NCBI RefSeq assembly: GCF_024679095.1
Contig: NW_026111754.1
Location: 620,001 to 684,000, forward strand
Direction of reading: 5' to 3'
DNA from: Eriocheir sinensis
Lineage: Eukaryota; Arthropoda; Malacostraca; Decapoda; Varunidae
Length of the DNA stretch: 64,000 nt
Shown: positions 1-12,173 of the stretch, one piece after another
How the letters are laid out: each line of letters starts with the position of its first letter
Position numbering within the stretch: position 1 is the stretch's first letter
Notes under the pieces: generated by a model
What the model was told of the DNA's origin: nothing
What the model saw: only the letters and a program-made list of their open reading frames with translations
Databases searched by the model: none
Translations under genes and position numbers: made by a program

Positions 1-1410
1 CATACAAATTGAAATTATTTTTGTTTATTTTTTTATATATTTTCATACAAATTTTCGTTATTTAATGTGTATTTTGTATATTAATTTTTTCTACAAATAT
101 ACGTTCTTTTATCTGAATTTTGTTTATTGAATTTGAAACGAATTTACCTTATTTTGTATATCTATTTTCATACAAATTAAAATACTTCTGTGTATTTTTT
201 CTATAGTTTTATATAAATTTACGTTATTTTATGTGTATTTTGTATATTTATATTTATACAAATACACATTCTTTTATTGGTATTTTGTATATTTATTTTG
301 ATACGAATTTACATTATTTTATGTGTATTTTGTATACATTTTTTTATACGTATTTACTTCATTTTATGTGCATTTTGTATATATATTTTTATAGAAATCG
401 ACGTTATTTTATGTGTATTCGTATATATATTTTGAAACAAATTTACATTGTTTTATATGTATTTTGCATATCTATTTCAATACAAATTTACCTTATTGTA
501 TGTGTTTTTTGTATATTTATTTTAATACAAATTTAATTTTTTGATGTGTATTTTGGTATATATATTTTTATTAATAAAAAAAATGCGTTATTTTATGGGT
601 ATTTTTATAAATATTTTGATACAAATCTACATTATTTTATGTATTTTGTATATACATTTCAGTTCAAATTTAGCTTATTTTATCTGTATTATGTATATCT
701 ATTTTCATACGAATTTAATTACTTCTGTGTATTTTTTTATATAGTTTTATACAAATTTACGTTATTTTATGTTTATTTTGTATATTTATATTTATAAAAA
801 TACAAAATTTTTTATTTGTATTTTGATAATTTATTTTGATACGAATTTACATTATTTTATTTGTATTTGTATACATTTTCTTATACGTATTTACTTCATT
901 TTATGTATTTTGTATATATATTTTTATACAAATCTACGTTATTTTATGTGTATTCGTATATATTTTGAAACAAATTTACATTGTTTTATATGTATTTTGC
1001 ATATCTATTTCAATACAGATTTACCTTATTGTATGTGTATTTTGTATATTTATTTTAATACAAATTAAGTTTTTCAAGTGTATTTTGGTATATATATTTT
1101 TATAAAAAATGCGTTATTTAATGGGTATTTTGCATCTTTATTTTCATACAAATTTACATTGTTTTATTAATATTCTGTGTATTTATTTTGATACGATTTT
1201 ACATTATTCTATTTGTGTTTTGTATATATTTTGTTATACATATTTACATTATTTAATGTGTATTTTGTATATTTTAAAATAAATTTACGTTATTTTATGC
1301 GCATCTGTTAAAATATTTTGATACATATTTACATTATTTTATGTATTTTGTATATATATTTCAATACAAATTTAGTTTATTTTATGTATATTTTGTATAT
1401 CTATTTTCAT
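1..1410 (+). repeat. satellite block, T-rich strand on top
   Basis: All monomers read ACATTATTTTATG on the given strand. It is the first part of segment copy A; the same order recurs from 19,436 and from about 53,090. The switch to the opposite orientation falls at TTTTCATTTGTATCAAAA near 1,410. Confidence 0.9.
311..355 (+). repeat. reference 45-bp monomer
   Basis: A full monomer that starts at ACATTATTTTATGTG and ends just before the next unit's ACTTC. It carries TATTTTGTATAC, a seven-plus T run and ATACGTATTT. It is exactly 45 bp, or 15 codons, and is useful as a phase anchor for the rest of the array. Confidence 0.9.
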
Positions 1411-3255
1411 TTGTATCAAAATAAATAAACAAAATAGCAATAAAATAATGTAAATTTGTATGAGAAAACATATACAAATAACGCAAATTTCTATAAAAAT
1501 ATATGTACAAAAATGCACATAAAATAAAGTAAATTTGCAAAAAAATATATATACAAAACACACACTAAATAATGTAAATGCGTACATAAAATAACCTAAA
1601 TTTGTATAAAACTATATAGAAAAATACACAAAAATAGTTTAAATTTTTGAAAAGAAATATACAAAATACACATAAAATTAGGTAAATTTGTATTGAAATA
1701 CATATACAAAATACACATCAAATAATGTAAATTTGAATGAAAATATCTAAACAAATACACTTAAAATAACGTAAATTTGTATAAAATATATATGCAAGAT
1801 ACACATTAAATAATGTAAATGTGTATAAAAAATATATATACAAAAAAAAATAGAATAATGTAAAATCGTATCAAAATAAATACACAGAATATCAATAAAA
1901 TAATGTAAATTTGTATGAAAATAAAGATACAAAATTCCCAAAAATTATAACATTTTTTATAAAAATATATTTACCAAAATACACATAAAATATTTAAATT
2001 TGTATTGAAATAAACATACAAAATGCATATACAGTAAGGTAAATTTGTATTGAAAGAGATATTCAAAAATACATATAAAACAATGTAAATTTGTTTCAAA
2101 ATATATATACGAATACACATAAAATAAAGTAGATTTCTATAGAAATATATATACAAAAAACATATGAAATTATGAAAATACGTATAAAAATATATATACA
2201 AAATACATATCAGATAATGTAAATTCGTGTCGAAATAAATCAACAAAATATCATGAAAAGAATGTGCATTTGTATGAAAATAGATAATAGATAATAAATT
2301 TGTATAAAATATATATGCAAGATACACATTAAATAATGTAAATATGTATAAAAAAAGTATATACAAAAAACAAATAGAATAATGTAACATCGTATCAAAA
2401 TAAATACACCGAATATTAATAAAATAATGTAAATTTGTATGAAAATAAAGATGCAAAATTCCCATAAAATAGCGCATTTCTTATAAAAATGTATATACCA
2501 AAATACACATAAAATATTTAAATTTGCATTGAAATAAATATACAAAATGCACATACAAAAAGGTAAATTTGCATTGAAAGAGATATGCAAAAATACATAT
2601 AAAACAATGTAAATTTGTTTCAAAATATATATACGAATACAAATAAAAAAAAACGTAGATTTCTATAAAAATATATATACAAAAAAAATAAATTAAAGTA
2701 AATACGAATAAAAAATGTATACAAAATACACATAAAATAATGTAATTTCAATTAAAATAAATGTAAATTTGAATAAAATATAAATACAAATACACTTAAA
2801 ATAACGTAAATTTGTATAAAATATATATGCAAGATACACATTAAATAATGTAAATGTATAAAAAATATATACAAAAACAAATAGAATAATGTAAAATCGT
2901 ATCAAAATAAATACACAGAATATCAATAAAATAATGTAAATTTGTATGAAAATAAAGATGCAAAATTCCTAAAATTATCGCATTTTTTATAAAAATACAT
3001 ATACCAAAATACACATAAAATATTTAAATTTGTATTGAAATAAATATACAAAATGCATATACAGTAAGGTAAATTTGTATTGAAAGAGATATTCCAAATA
3101 CATATAAAACAATGTAAATTTGTTTCAAAATATATATACGAATACACATAAAATAAAGTAGATTTCTATAGAAATATATATACAAAATACATATGAAATT
3201 ATGTAAATACGTATAAAAATATATATACAAAATACATATCAAATAATGTAAATTT
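1411..3255 (-). repeat. satellite block, A-rich strand on top
   Basis: Monomers read in reverse complement (CATAAAATAATGTAAATTT). Paralogous to 20,849-23,363 and 54,114-56,604, but about 661 bp present in both paralogues near its start is missing here. Confidence 0.9.
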
Positions 3256-4519
3256 TTGTATATGTATTTTTATAAAAATATGCTTTATTTTATGGGTATT
3301 TTGCATCTTTATTTTCATACAAATTTACGTTATTTTATTGATATTCTGCTCATTCATTTTGATACGATTTTACATTATTCTATTTGTTTTTTGTATATAT
3401 TTTTCATACAAATTTACGTTATTTTATGTGTATTTGTTTATATATTTTTACACAAATTTACAATATTTTATGGGTATTTTGTATATATTTCAAAAGAAAT
3501 TTACCTAGTTTTATGTGTATTTTGAATATCTATTTTCATACACTCTCAAATAATTTTTATTAATTTTGTATATATTTCAATACAAATTTTAGTTATGTTA
3601 TGTGTATTTTGTAAATCTATTTTCATTCAAATATATATTATTTTATTGGTATTTTGTTGATTTATATTGATACGAATTTACATTATTTTATATGTACTTT
3701 TTATATATATTTTTATACGCATTTATATTATTTAATATTTATTTTGAATATATAATTTTATACAAATTCATGGTATTTTATGTGTATTTGTATTTATATA
3801 TTTTCATATAAATTTACATTATTTTATGTGTATTTTGTACATATATTTCATTACAAATTTACCTTATTTTATGTTTATTTTGTATGTGTATTTTGTACAT
3901 TTATATTTATATACGTTTACTCATACAAATTTATATTATTTTATTGGTATTTTGTTTATTTATTTTGATACGAATTACATGATTATATGTGTATTTTGTA
4001 CACATTTTTTTATACGTATTTACATTATTTAATGTGTATTTTGTTTATATATTTTCATACAAATTTACGTTATTATATGTGTATTTGTATAAATATTTTT
4101 ATACAAATTTACTTTATTTCATGTATTTTGTATATATATTTCAATTCAAATTTAGCTTATTTTGTGTGTATTTTGTATATATTTTCATACAAATTTAATT
4201 ACTTCTGTGTATTTTTGTATATAGTTTTATATAAATTTACGTTATTTTATGTGTATTTTGTATATTTATATTTATACAAATACACATTCTTTTATTTGTA
4301 TTTTGTTTATTTATTTTGATACGAATTTACATTATTCTATGTGTATTTTGCATACATTTTTTTATACGTATTTACTTCATTTGAGGTGTATTTTGGATAT
4401 ATATTTTTTATAGAAATCTACGTTATTTTATGTGTATTCGTATACATATTTTGAAACAAATTTACATTGCTTTATATGTATTTTGCATATCTATTTCAAT
4501 ACAAATTTACCTTATTGTA
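3256..4519 (+). repeat. satellite block, T-rich strand on top
   Basis: Begins at TTTTTGTATATGTATTTT and ends in the spacer of a large palindrome. Paralogous to 23,364-24,627 and 56,605-57,868. Confidence 0.9.
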
Positions 4520-4640
4520 CATATAAAACAATGTAAATTTGTTTCAAAATATATGTACGAATACAAATCAAATAACGTAGATTTCTATAATAATATATAT
4601 ACAAAATACTCATAAAATTAAGTAAATACGTATAAAAAAA
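4360..4640. repeat. palindrome core with 41-bp spacer (copy A)
   Basis: The left arm ends TTTATATG at 4,478 and the right arm starts CATATAAAAC at 4,520. The arms pair over at least 120 bp with few mismatches, and further with an interruption. This is foldback structure, not two unrelated blocks. Confidence 0.85.
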
Positions 4641-4951
4641 TGTAAACAAAATACACATAAAATAATGTAAATTGGAAACAAAATAAATAAACAAAATACC
4701 AATAAAAAAATGTGTATTTGTATAAATATAAATGTACAAAATACACATTCAAAATAAACATAAAATAAGGTAAATTTGTAATGAAATATATGAACAAAAT
4801 ACACATAAAATAATGTAAATTTATATGAAAATATATATACAAATACACATAAAATACTATGAATTTGTATAAAATTATATATTCAAAATAAATATTAAAT
4901 AACGTAAATGCGTATAAAAATATTATACAAAGTACATATAAAATAATGTAA
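4520..4951 (-). repeat. satellite block, right arm of palindrome
   Basis: Mirror image of sequence between about 3,680 and 4,478, lacking about 360 bp of the left arm (about 3,908-4,265). After 4,950 it departs from its paralogues at 25,057 and 58,300. Confidence 0.85.
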
Positions 4952-5028
4952 TCTACCTTTTTTGTATATTTATTTCAATGCAAATTTAAATATTTTATGT
5001 GTATTTTGGTATATATATTTTTATAAGA
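4952..5028 (+). repeat. short inverted insert of about two monomers
   Basis: A T-rich-top island of about 77 bp ending in the junction TTTTTATAAGATTACGAAAA. The same junction occurs at 7,190 and, with CTACG, at 30,749; its inverse is near 51,118. Confidence 0.8.
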
Positions 5029-6172
5029 TTACGAAAATTTGAATAAAAACATATACAAAAAAACAAAAAAAACTTTCAATTTGTATGAAAATAGATATAC
5101 AAAATACACATGTAATTAGTTCAATTTGTATTTAAATACATGTACAAAATACACATAAAATAACCTAAATTTGTATCAAACTATATACAAAAATACACAA
5201 ATATATTTTAAATTTGTATGAAAATAAATATACAAAATACACATAAAATTATGTAAGTTTGTATTGAAATACATACACAAAATACACATAAAATAATGTA
5301 AATTTGAATGAAAATACATAAACAAATACACCTAAAATAACGTAAATTTGTATAAAAAAAATATGTACAAAACACAAATAGAATAATGTAAAATCGTATC
5401 AAAATAAATACACAGAATATTAATAAAATAATGTAAATTTGTATGAAAATAAAGAAGAAAAATAACCATAAAATAACGCATTTTTTTTATTTATAAAAAT
5501 ATATATACCAAAATTCACATCAAAAAATTGAATTTGTATTAAAATAAATATACAAAAAACACATACAATAAAGTAAATTTGTATTGAAATAGATATGCAA
5601 AATACATATAAAACAATGTAAATTTGTTTCAAAACATATATACGAATACACATAAAATAAAGTAGATTTCTATAAAAATATATATTCAAAATACACATAA
5701 AATGAAGTAAATAAGTATAAAAAAATGTATACAAAAAACACATAAAATAATGTAAATTCGTATCAAAATAAATAAACAAAATACCAATAAAAGAATGTGT
5801 ATTTGTCTATATATAAATATACAAAGTACACATAAAATTACGTAAATCTATATCAATCTATATACAAAAATACACAGAAGTAATTAAATTTGTATTAAAA
5901 TATATACAAAATACACGCAAAATAAGCTAAATTTGAATTGAAATATATATACAAAATACATGAAATAAAGTAAATTTGTATGAAAATATTTATACAAATA
6001 CACATATAATAACGTAAATTTGTATGAAAATATATAAATAAAATACACATTAAATAATGAAAATACGTATAAAAAAATATGTACAAAATACACATATAAT
6101 CATGTAATTCGTATCAAAATAAATAAACAAAATACCAATAAAATAATGTAAATTTGTATGAGTAAACGTGTA
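5029..6172 (-). repeat. satellite block, A-rich strand on top
   Basis: Paralogous to 51,767-52,862, which carries a (TA)n replacement near 52,501. From 5,340 it is also paralogous to 28,852-29,691. Ends at junction GTAAACGTGTAGGTTGC. Confidence 0.88.
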
Positions 6173-7190
6173 GGTTGCTTTTTTTTTCAATACAAATTTA
6201 CCTTATTATAATCGCATTTTGTATATTAATTTTAATACAAATTTAATTATTCGATGTGTATTTTTGTATATGTATTTTTATAAACATATGCTTTATTTTT
6301 TGGGTATTTTGCATCTTTATTTTCATACAAATTTACATTATTTTATTGATATTCTGCTCATTCATTTTGATACGAATTGACATTATTCTATGTGTATTTT
6401 GTATATATTTTTCATACAAATTTACGTTATTTTATGTGTATTTGTTTATATATTTTGACACAAATTTACCTAGTTTTATGTGTATTTTGTATATCTATTT
6501 TCATACAAACTCAAATTATTTCTATGTATTTTTGTATATATTTTAATACAAATTTTAGTTATGTTATGTGTATTTTGTAAATTTATTTTCATTCAAATAT
6601 ATATTTTTTTATTGGTGTTTTGTTGATTTATATTGATACGAATTTACATTATTTTATATGTACTTCGTATATATATTTTTATACGCTTTTACATTATTTA
6701 AAATTTATTTTGAATATATATTTTTATACAAATTCATGGTATTTTATGTGTATTTGTATATATATTTTTATATAAATTTACATTATTTTATGTGTATTTT
6801 GTACAGAATTTTTTTTACAAATCTACCTTATTTTATGTTTATTTTGTATGTGTATTTTGTATATTTATATTTATCCAAATACACATTCTTTTATTGGTAT
6901 TTTGTTTATATATTTTAATTCGAATTTACATTATTTTATGTGTATTTTGTATACATTTTTTATACGTATTTACTTAATTTTATGTGTATTTTGTATATAT
7001 ATTTTTATAGAAATCTACGTTTTTTTATTTGTATTCGTATATATATTTTGAAACAAATTTACATTGTTTTATATGTATTTTTGCATATCTCTTTCAATAC
7101 AAATTTACCTTATTGTATGTGCATTTTGTATATTTATCTCAATGCAAATTTAACTATTTTATGTGTATTTTGGCATATATATTTTTATAA
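6173..7190 (+). repeat. satellite block, T-rich strand on top
   Basis: Paralogous to 29,692-30,749 and to the tandem pair at 34,811-36,232. It lacks one monomer near 6,470 (ACAATATTTTATGGGTATTT) that these copies have. Confidence 0.88.
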
Positions 7191-8452
7191 GATTACGAAA
7201 ATTTGAATAAAAATATATACAAAAAAACAAAAACAAAAAATTCAATTTGTATGAAAATAGATATACAAAATTCACATATAATTAGTTAAATTTGTATTTA
7301 AATACATGTACAAAATACACATAAAATAATGTAAATTTGTATGAAATGAAAACAAATTCACATAAAATTCGCGTCAAAATAAATAATCAAAATATCAATA
7401 AAAGAATGTGTATTTATATGAAAATAGATATACAAAATACACATAAAATAACCTAAATTTGTATCAAACTATATACAAAAATACACAAAAATATTTTAAA
7501 TTTGTATGAAAATAAATATTCAAAATACACATAAAATTAAGTAAATTTGTATTGAAATACATACACAAAATACACATAAAATAATGTAAATTTGAATGAA
7601 AATACATCAACAAATACACTTAAAATAACGTAAATTTGTATAAAAAAAATATGTACAAAACACAAATAAAAATAATGTAAAATCGTATCAAAATAAATAC
7701 ACAGAATATTAATAAAATAATGTAAATTTGTATGAAAATAAAGAAGCAAAATACCCATAAAATAACGCATTTTTTTATTTATAAAAATATAGATACCAAA
7801 ATACACATCAAAAAATTAAATTTGTATTAAAATAAATATACAAAAAACACATACAATATCGTAAATTTATATTGAAATAGATATGCAAAATACATATAAA
7901 ACAATGCAAATTTGTTTCAAAATATATATACGAATACACATATAATAACGTAGATTTCTATAAAAATATATATACATAATACACATAAAATGAAGTAAAA
8001 AAAATGTATACAAAAAACACATAAAATAATGTAAATTCGTATCAAAATAAATAAACAAAATAGCAATAAAAGAATGTGTATTTGTATAAATATAAATATA
8101 CAAAATACACATAAAATAACGTAAATTTATATAAAACTATATACAAAAACACACAGAAGTAATTAAATTTGAATGAAAATATATACAAAATACACACAAA
8201 ATAAGCTAAATTTGAATTGAAATATATATACAAAATACATGAAATAAAGTAAATTTGTATCAAAATATTTATACAAATACACATATAATAACGTAAATTT
8301 GTATGAAAATATATAAACAAAATACACATTAAATAATGTAAATACGTATAAAAAAATATGTACAAAATACACATATAATCATGTAATTCGTATCAAAATA
8401 AATAAACAAAATACCAATAAAATAATATAAATTTGTATGAGTAAACGTGTAT
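7191..8452 (-). repeat. satellite block, A-rich strand on top
   Basis: Paralogous to 30,750-32,010 and, from about 7,360, to 33,680-34,793. Ends at junction GTAAACGTGTATGTTGCAT. Confidence 0.88.
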
Positions 8453-10232
8453 GTTGCATATTTTTTCAATACAAATTTACCTTATTATATACGCATTTTG
8501 TATATTAATTTTAATATATGTGTATTTGAATTATATTTTGATACAAATTTACATTATTTTATGTATTTTCTATATATATTTAAATTCAAATTTAGCTTAC
8601 TTTATGTGTCTTTTGTATATCTATTTTCATACAAATTTAATTATTTTTGTCTATTTTTGTATATAGTTTTATACAATTTTCCGTTATTTTATGTGTATTT
8701 TGTATATTTATATTTATACAAGTAAACATTCTTTTATTGGCATTTAGTTTATTTATTTTGATACGAGATTACATTATTTTATGTGTATTTTGTATACATT
8801 TTCTTATACGTATTTACTTCATTTTATGTTTTTTTTTGTATATATATTTTTATAGAAATCTACGTTATTTTATGTGTATTCGTATATATATTTTGAAACA
8901 AATTTACATTGTTTTATGTGTATTTTGCATATCTATTTCAATACAAATTTACCTTATTGTATGTGCATTTTGTATATTTATTGTAATACAAATTTAAATA
9001 TTTTATGTGTATTTTGGTATATATATTTTGCATAAAAAATGCGTTGTTTTATGGGTATTTTGCATCTTTATTTTCATACAAATTTACATTATTTTATTAA
9101 TATTCTGTGTATTTATTTTTATACTATTTTATATTATTCTATTTGTGTTTTGTATATATTTTTTTATACATATTTACATTATTTAATGTGTATTTTCTAT
9201 ATATATTTCATACAAATCTACGTTATTTTAAGTGTATTTGTTTATATATTTTCATTCAAATTTACATTATTTTATGTGTATTTTGTATATGTATTTCAAT
9301 AGAAATTTAACTAGTTTTATGTGTATTTTGTATATATATTTTTATACAAATTTAAATTATTTTTGTGTATTTTTTGAATAGAGTTTTATACAAATTTACA
9401 ATATTTTATATGTATTTTGTATATCTATTTTCATACAAATACACATTCTTTTATTGATATTTTGTTTATTTATTTTGATGCGAGTTTACATTATTTAATG
9501 TGTATTGTGTATATATATTTTTATACGTTTTTACGTCATTTCATGTGTATTTTTTATATATATTTCTATAGAAATATACGTTAATTTATGTGTATTCGTA
9601 TATATATTTTGAAACAAATATACATTGTTTTATGTGCATTTTGTATATTTTTTCAATACAAATTTCCCTTATTGTACGTGCATTTTGTATATTAATTTTA
9701 ATACAAATTTATTTATTCTATGTGTATTCATGTATATGTATTTTTAAAAAAATATGCTTTATTTTATGCGTATTTTGCATCTTTATTTTCATACAAAATT
9801 ACATTATTTTATTGATATTCTGTGTATTTATTTTGATACGATTTTACATTATTCTATGTATATTTTGTATATCTATTTTATACCAATGTACGTTATGTTA
9901 TGTGAATTTGTTTTCATTTCATACAAATTTACATTATTTTATGTGTATTTTTTACATGTATTTAAATACAAATTTAACTAATTATATGTGTATTTTGTAT
10001 ATCTATTTTCATACAAATTGAAATTTATTTTTTGTTTTTTGCATATATTTTACTCAAATTTTCGTAATTGTATGTATTTTGTATATTTATTTTCCTACAA
10101 ATATACGTTCTTTTATCGGAATTTTGTTTATTTATTTTGATACGAATTTTCATTTTTTTAGGTGTATTTGATATATATATTTTTATACTTATTTACATAA
10201 TTTTACATGTATTTTCATAGAAATTTACTCTA
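8453..10232 (+). repeat. satellite block, T-rich strand on top
   Basis: The first part (to about 9,540) matches 32,011-33,089. The second part, with the variant CATTTTTTTAGGTGTATTTG near 10,150, matches 42,650-43,322. Confidence 0.88.
8726..9442 (+). repeat. complete higher-order repeat unit, about 717 bp (16 monomers)
   Basis: This runs from one ACATTCTTTTATTGG variant monomer to the next head-to-tail occurrence (9,443). In between, diagnostic variants come in fixed order: TACTTCATTTTATG, TATAGAAATCTACG, GTGTATTCGTATA with GAAACAAATTT, CATATCTATTTC, TTGGTATATATATTT, AAAATGCGTTG, GGGTATTTTGCATC, GATTTTATATTATTC-like, AAGTGTATTTG, GTATATGTATTTC, and AGTTTTATACAAATT. The same order is found at 32,279-32,996. 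Confidence 0.75.
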
Positions 10233-12157
10233 TATGTATATACAAAAAAACACAAAAATAATTTAAATTTGTATGAAAATAAATATACAAAATACACATA
10301 ATATTAGGTAAATTTGTATTGAAATACATATACAAAATACACTTAAAATGATGTAAATTTGAATGAAATTCTATAAACAAATACACTTAAAATGACGTTA
10401 ATTTGTATAAAATATATATAAAAAATACACATTAAATAATGCAAATATGTATAAAAAAATATATACAAAACACAAATAGTATAATATAAAATCGAATCAA
10501 AATATATACACAGAATATTAATAAAATAATGTACATTTGTATGAAAACTAAGAAGCAAAATACCTATAAAATAACGCATTTTTTATAAAATTATATATAA
10601 CAAAATACACATAAAATATTTGAATTTGTATTAAAATAAATATACAAAGTGCACATACAATAAGGTAAATTTGTATTGAAATAGATATGCAAAAAACATA
10701 TAAAACAATGTAAATTTGCTTCAAAATATATATACGGATACACATAAAATAACGTAGATTTCTATAAATATATATATACAAAATACAAATAAAATTAAGC
10801 AAATACGAATCAAAAATGTATAGAAAATACACATAAGATAATGTAAATTCGTATAAATATAAATAAACAAAATACCAATAAGAGAATAGGTATATTTGTA
10901 TAAATATAAATATACAAAATGCACATAAAATAACGTAAATTTGTATAAAACTATATACAAAAATACACAGAAGTAATTAAATTTGCATGAAAATAGGTAT
11001 ACAAAATACACACAAAATAAGCTAAATTTGAATTGAAATATATATACAAAATACATAAAATAAAGTAAATTCGTTTCAAAATATTTTTAACGAATACACA
11101 TATAATACCGTAAATTTGTAAAAAAAATATATAAACAAAATACACATTAAGTAATGTAAATACGTATAAAAAAATATTTACAAAATACGCCAATAATCAA
11201 GTCATTCGTATCAAAATAAATAAAAAAAAACTAATTAAATAATGTAAATTTGTATGAGAAAACATATACAAAATGCACATAAAATAACGTTTTAAGTTTC
11301 TATAAAAATATATGTACAAAAATGCACATAAAATTAGTTTGCATAAAAAAAAATATACAAAACACACATTAGATAATGTAAATGAGTATAAAAATATGTA
11401 TACAAAATACCTATGAAATAATCTAAAGTCGTATCGAGTTAAATTAAGAAAATAACAATAAAATAATGTAATTTTGGATGAAAATATATATAGAAAACAC
11501 ACATAAAATAACCTAAATACAAATACAAATATACACATTAAATAATTTAAAATTGAATGAAATAAATATACAAAATAAACATAAAATAAGGTAAATTTGT
11601 AATAAAATATATGTAAGAATACACATAAAATAATATAAATTTGTATGAAAATATATATACAAATACACATAAAATAGCATGAATTTGTATAAAATGTTTC
11701 AAAATATATACGAATACACTCAATAAAATAACGTAAATTTTTATGAAAATGTATATATAAAATACACATAAAATAGTTTAAATACGTAGAAAAATATATA
11801 TACAAAATACACATAAAATAATGTAAACTCGTAAAAAATTAAATACACAAAATTCCAATAAATATATTTGTAGGAAAATATATATACAAAAAACAAATAA
11901 AATAACTAGAATTTGTATAAAAATATATACAAAAATCCACAAAAATAATTTAAATTTGTTTGAAAATAGATATGCAAAATACACATAAAGTTAGGCAAAT
12001 TTGTATTGAAATACATATACAAAACTCACATAAAATAATGTAAATTTGTATGAAAATATATAAACAAATACATATAAAATCACGTAAATTTGGATAAAAT
12101 ATATATATATACAAAATATACATTAAATATTGTAAATATGTATAAAAATATATTATA
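10233..12157 (-). repeat. satellite block, A-rich strand on top
   Basis: Paralogous to 43,323-45,238. Contains an irregular stretch at 11,510-11,545 (CTAAATACAAATACAAATAT) shared with 44,598-44,625. Ends in an AT-only palindromic centre. Confidence 0.88.
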
Positions 12158-12173
12158 TTATATATATTTTTAT
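12142..12173. repeat. AT-only palindromic centre
   Basis: ATAAAAATATAT and ATATATATTTTTAT face each other around TATTAT, exactly at the switch from A-rich to T-rich top strand. Found again at 26,158, 45,222 and 59,401. Confidence 0.8.

Larger units (their letters stand above)
1..4950. repeat. segmental duplication copy A
   Basis: Four orientation blocks in the same order as copies B and C. Offset to C is about 52,701-52,704 before position 1,413 and 53,366 after it. Offset to B is about 19,435 and then about 20,109. The offset jump marks the 661-bp deletion in A. Confidence 0.85.
5340..9540. repeat. 4.2-kb segmental duplication, copy 1
   Basis: Collinear with 28,852-33,089 across three orientation switches, with offsets running from about 23,512 to 23,551. 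The drift reflects a one-monomer difference near 6,470. Confidence 0.82.

Noticed and set aside
769..790. Matches to the yeast origin core (WTTTAYRTTTW) such as TTTTATGTTTA, also at about 3,869 and 6,832
   Set aside because: The consensus monomer is one base away from this AT-rich motif, so matches are expected by chance. The motif is specific to budding yeast and nothing else supports an origin.
4430..4615. Conserved 61-codon frame with a non-repetitive tail, found three times (4,430, 24,538, 57,779)
   Set aside because: The unusual tail is simply the reading of A-rich-top monomers after the palindrome centre. It is conserved because the whole segment is duplicated.
6150..6200. Possible transposon or attachment site at the GTAAACGTGTAGGTTGC junction
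   Set aside because: No open frame, terminal inverted repeat or target duplication accompanies it. It behaves as a satellite junction.
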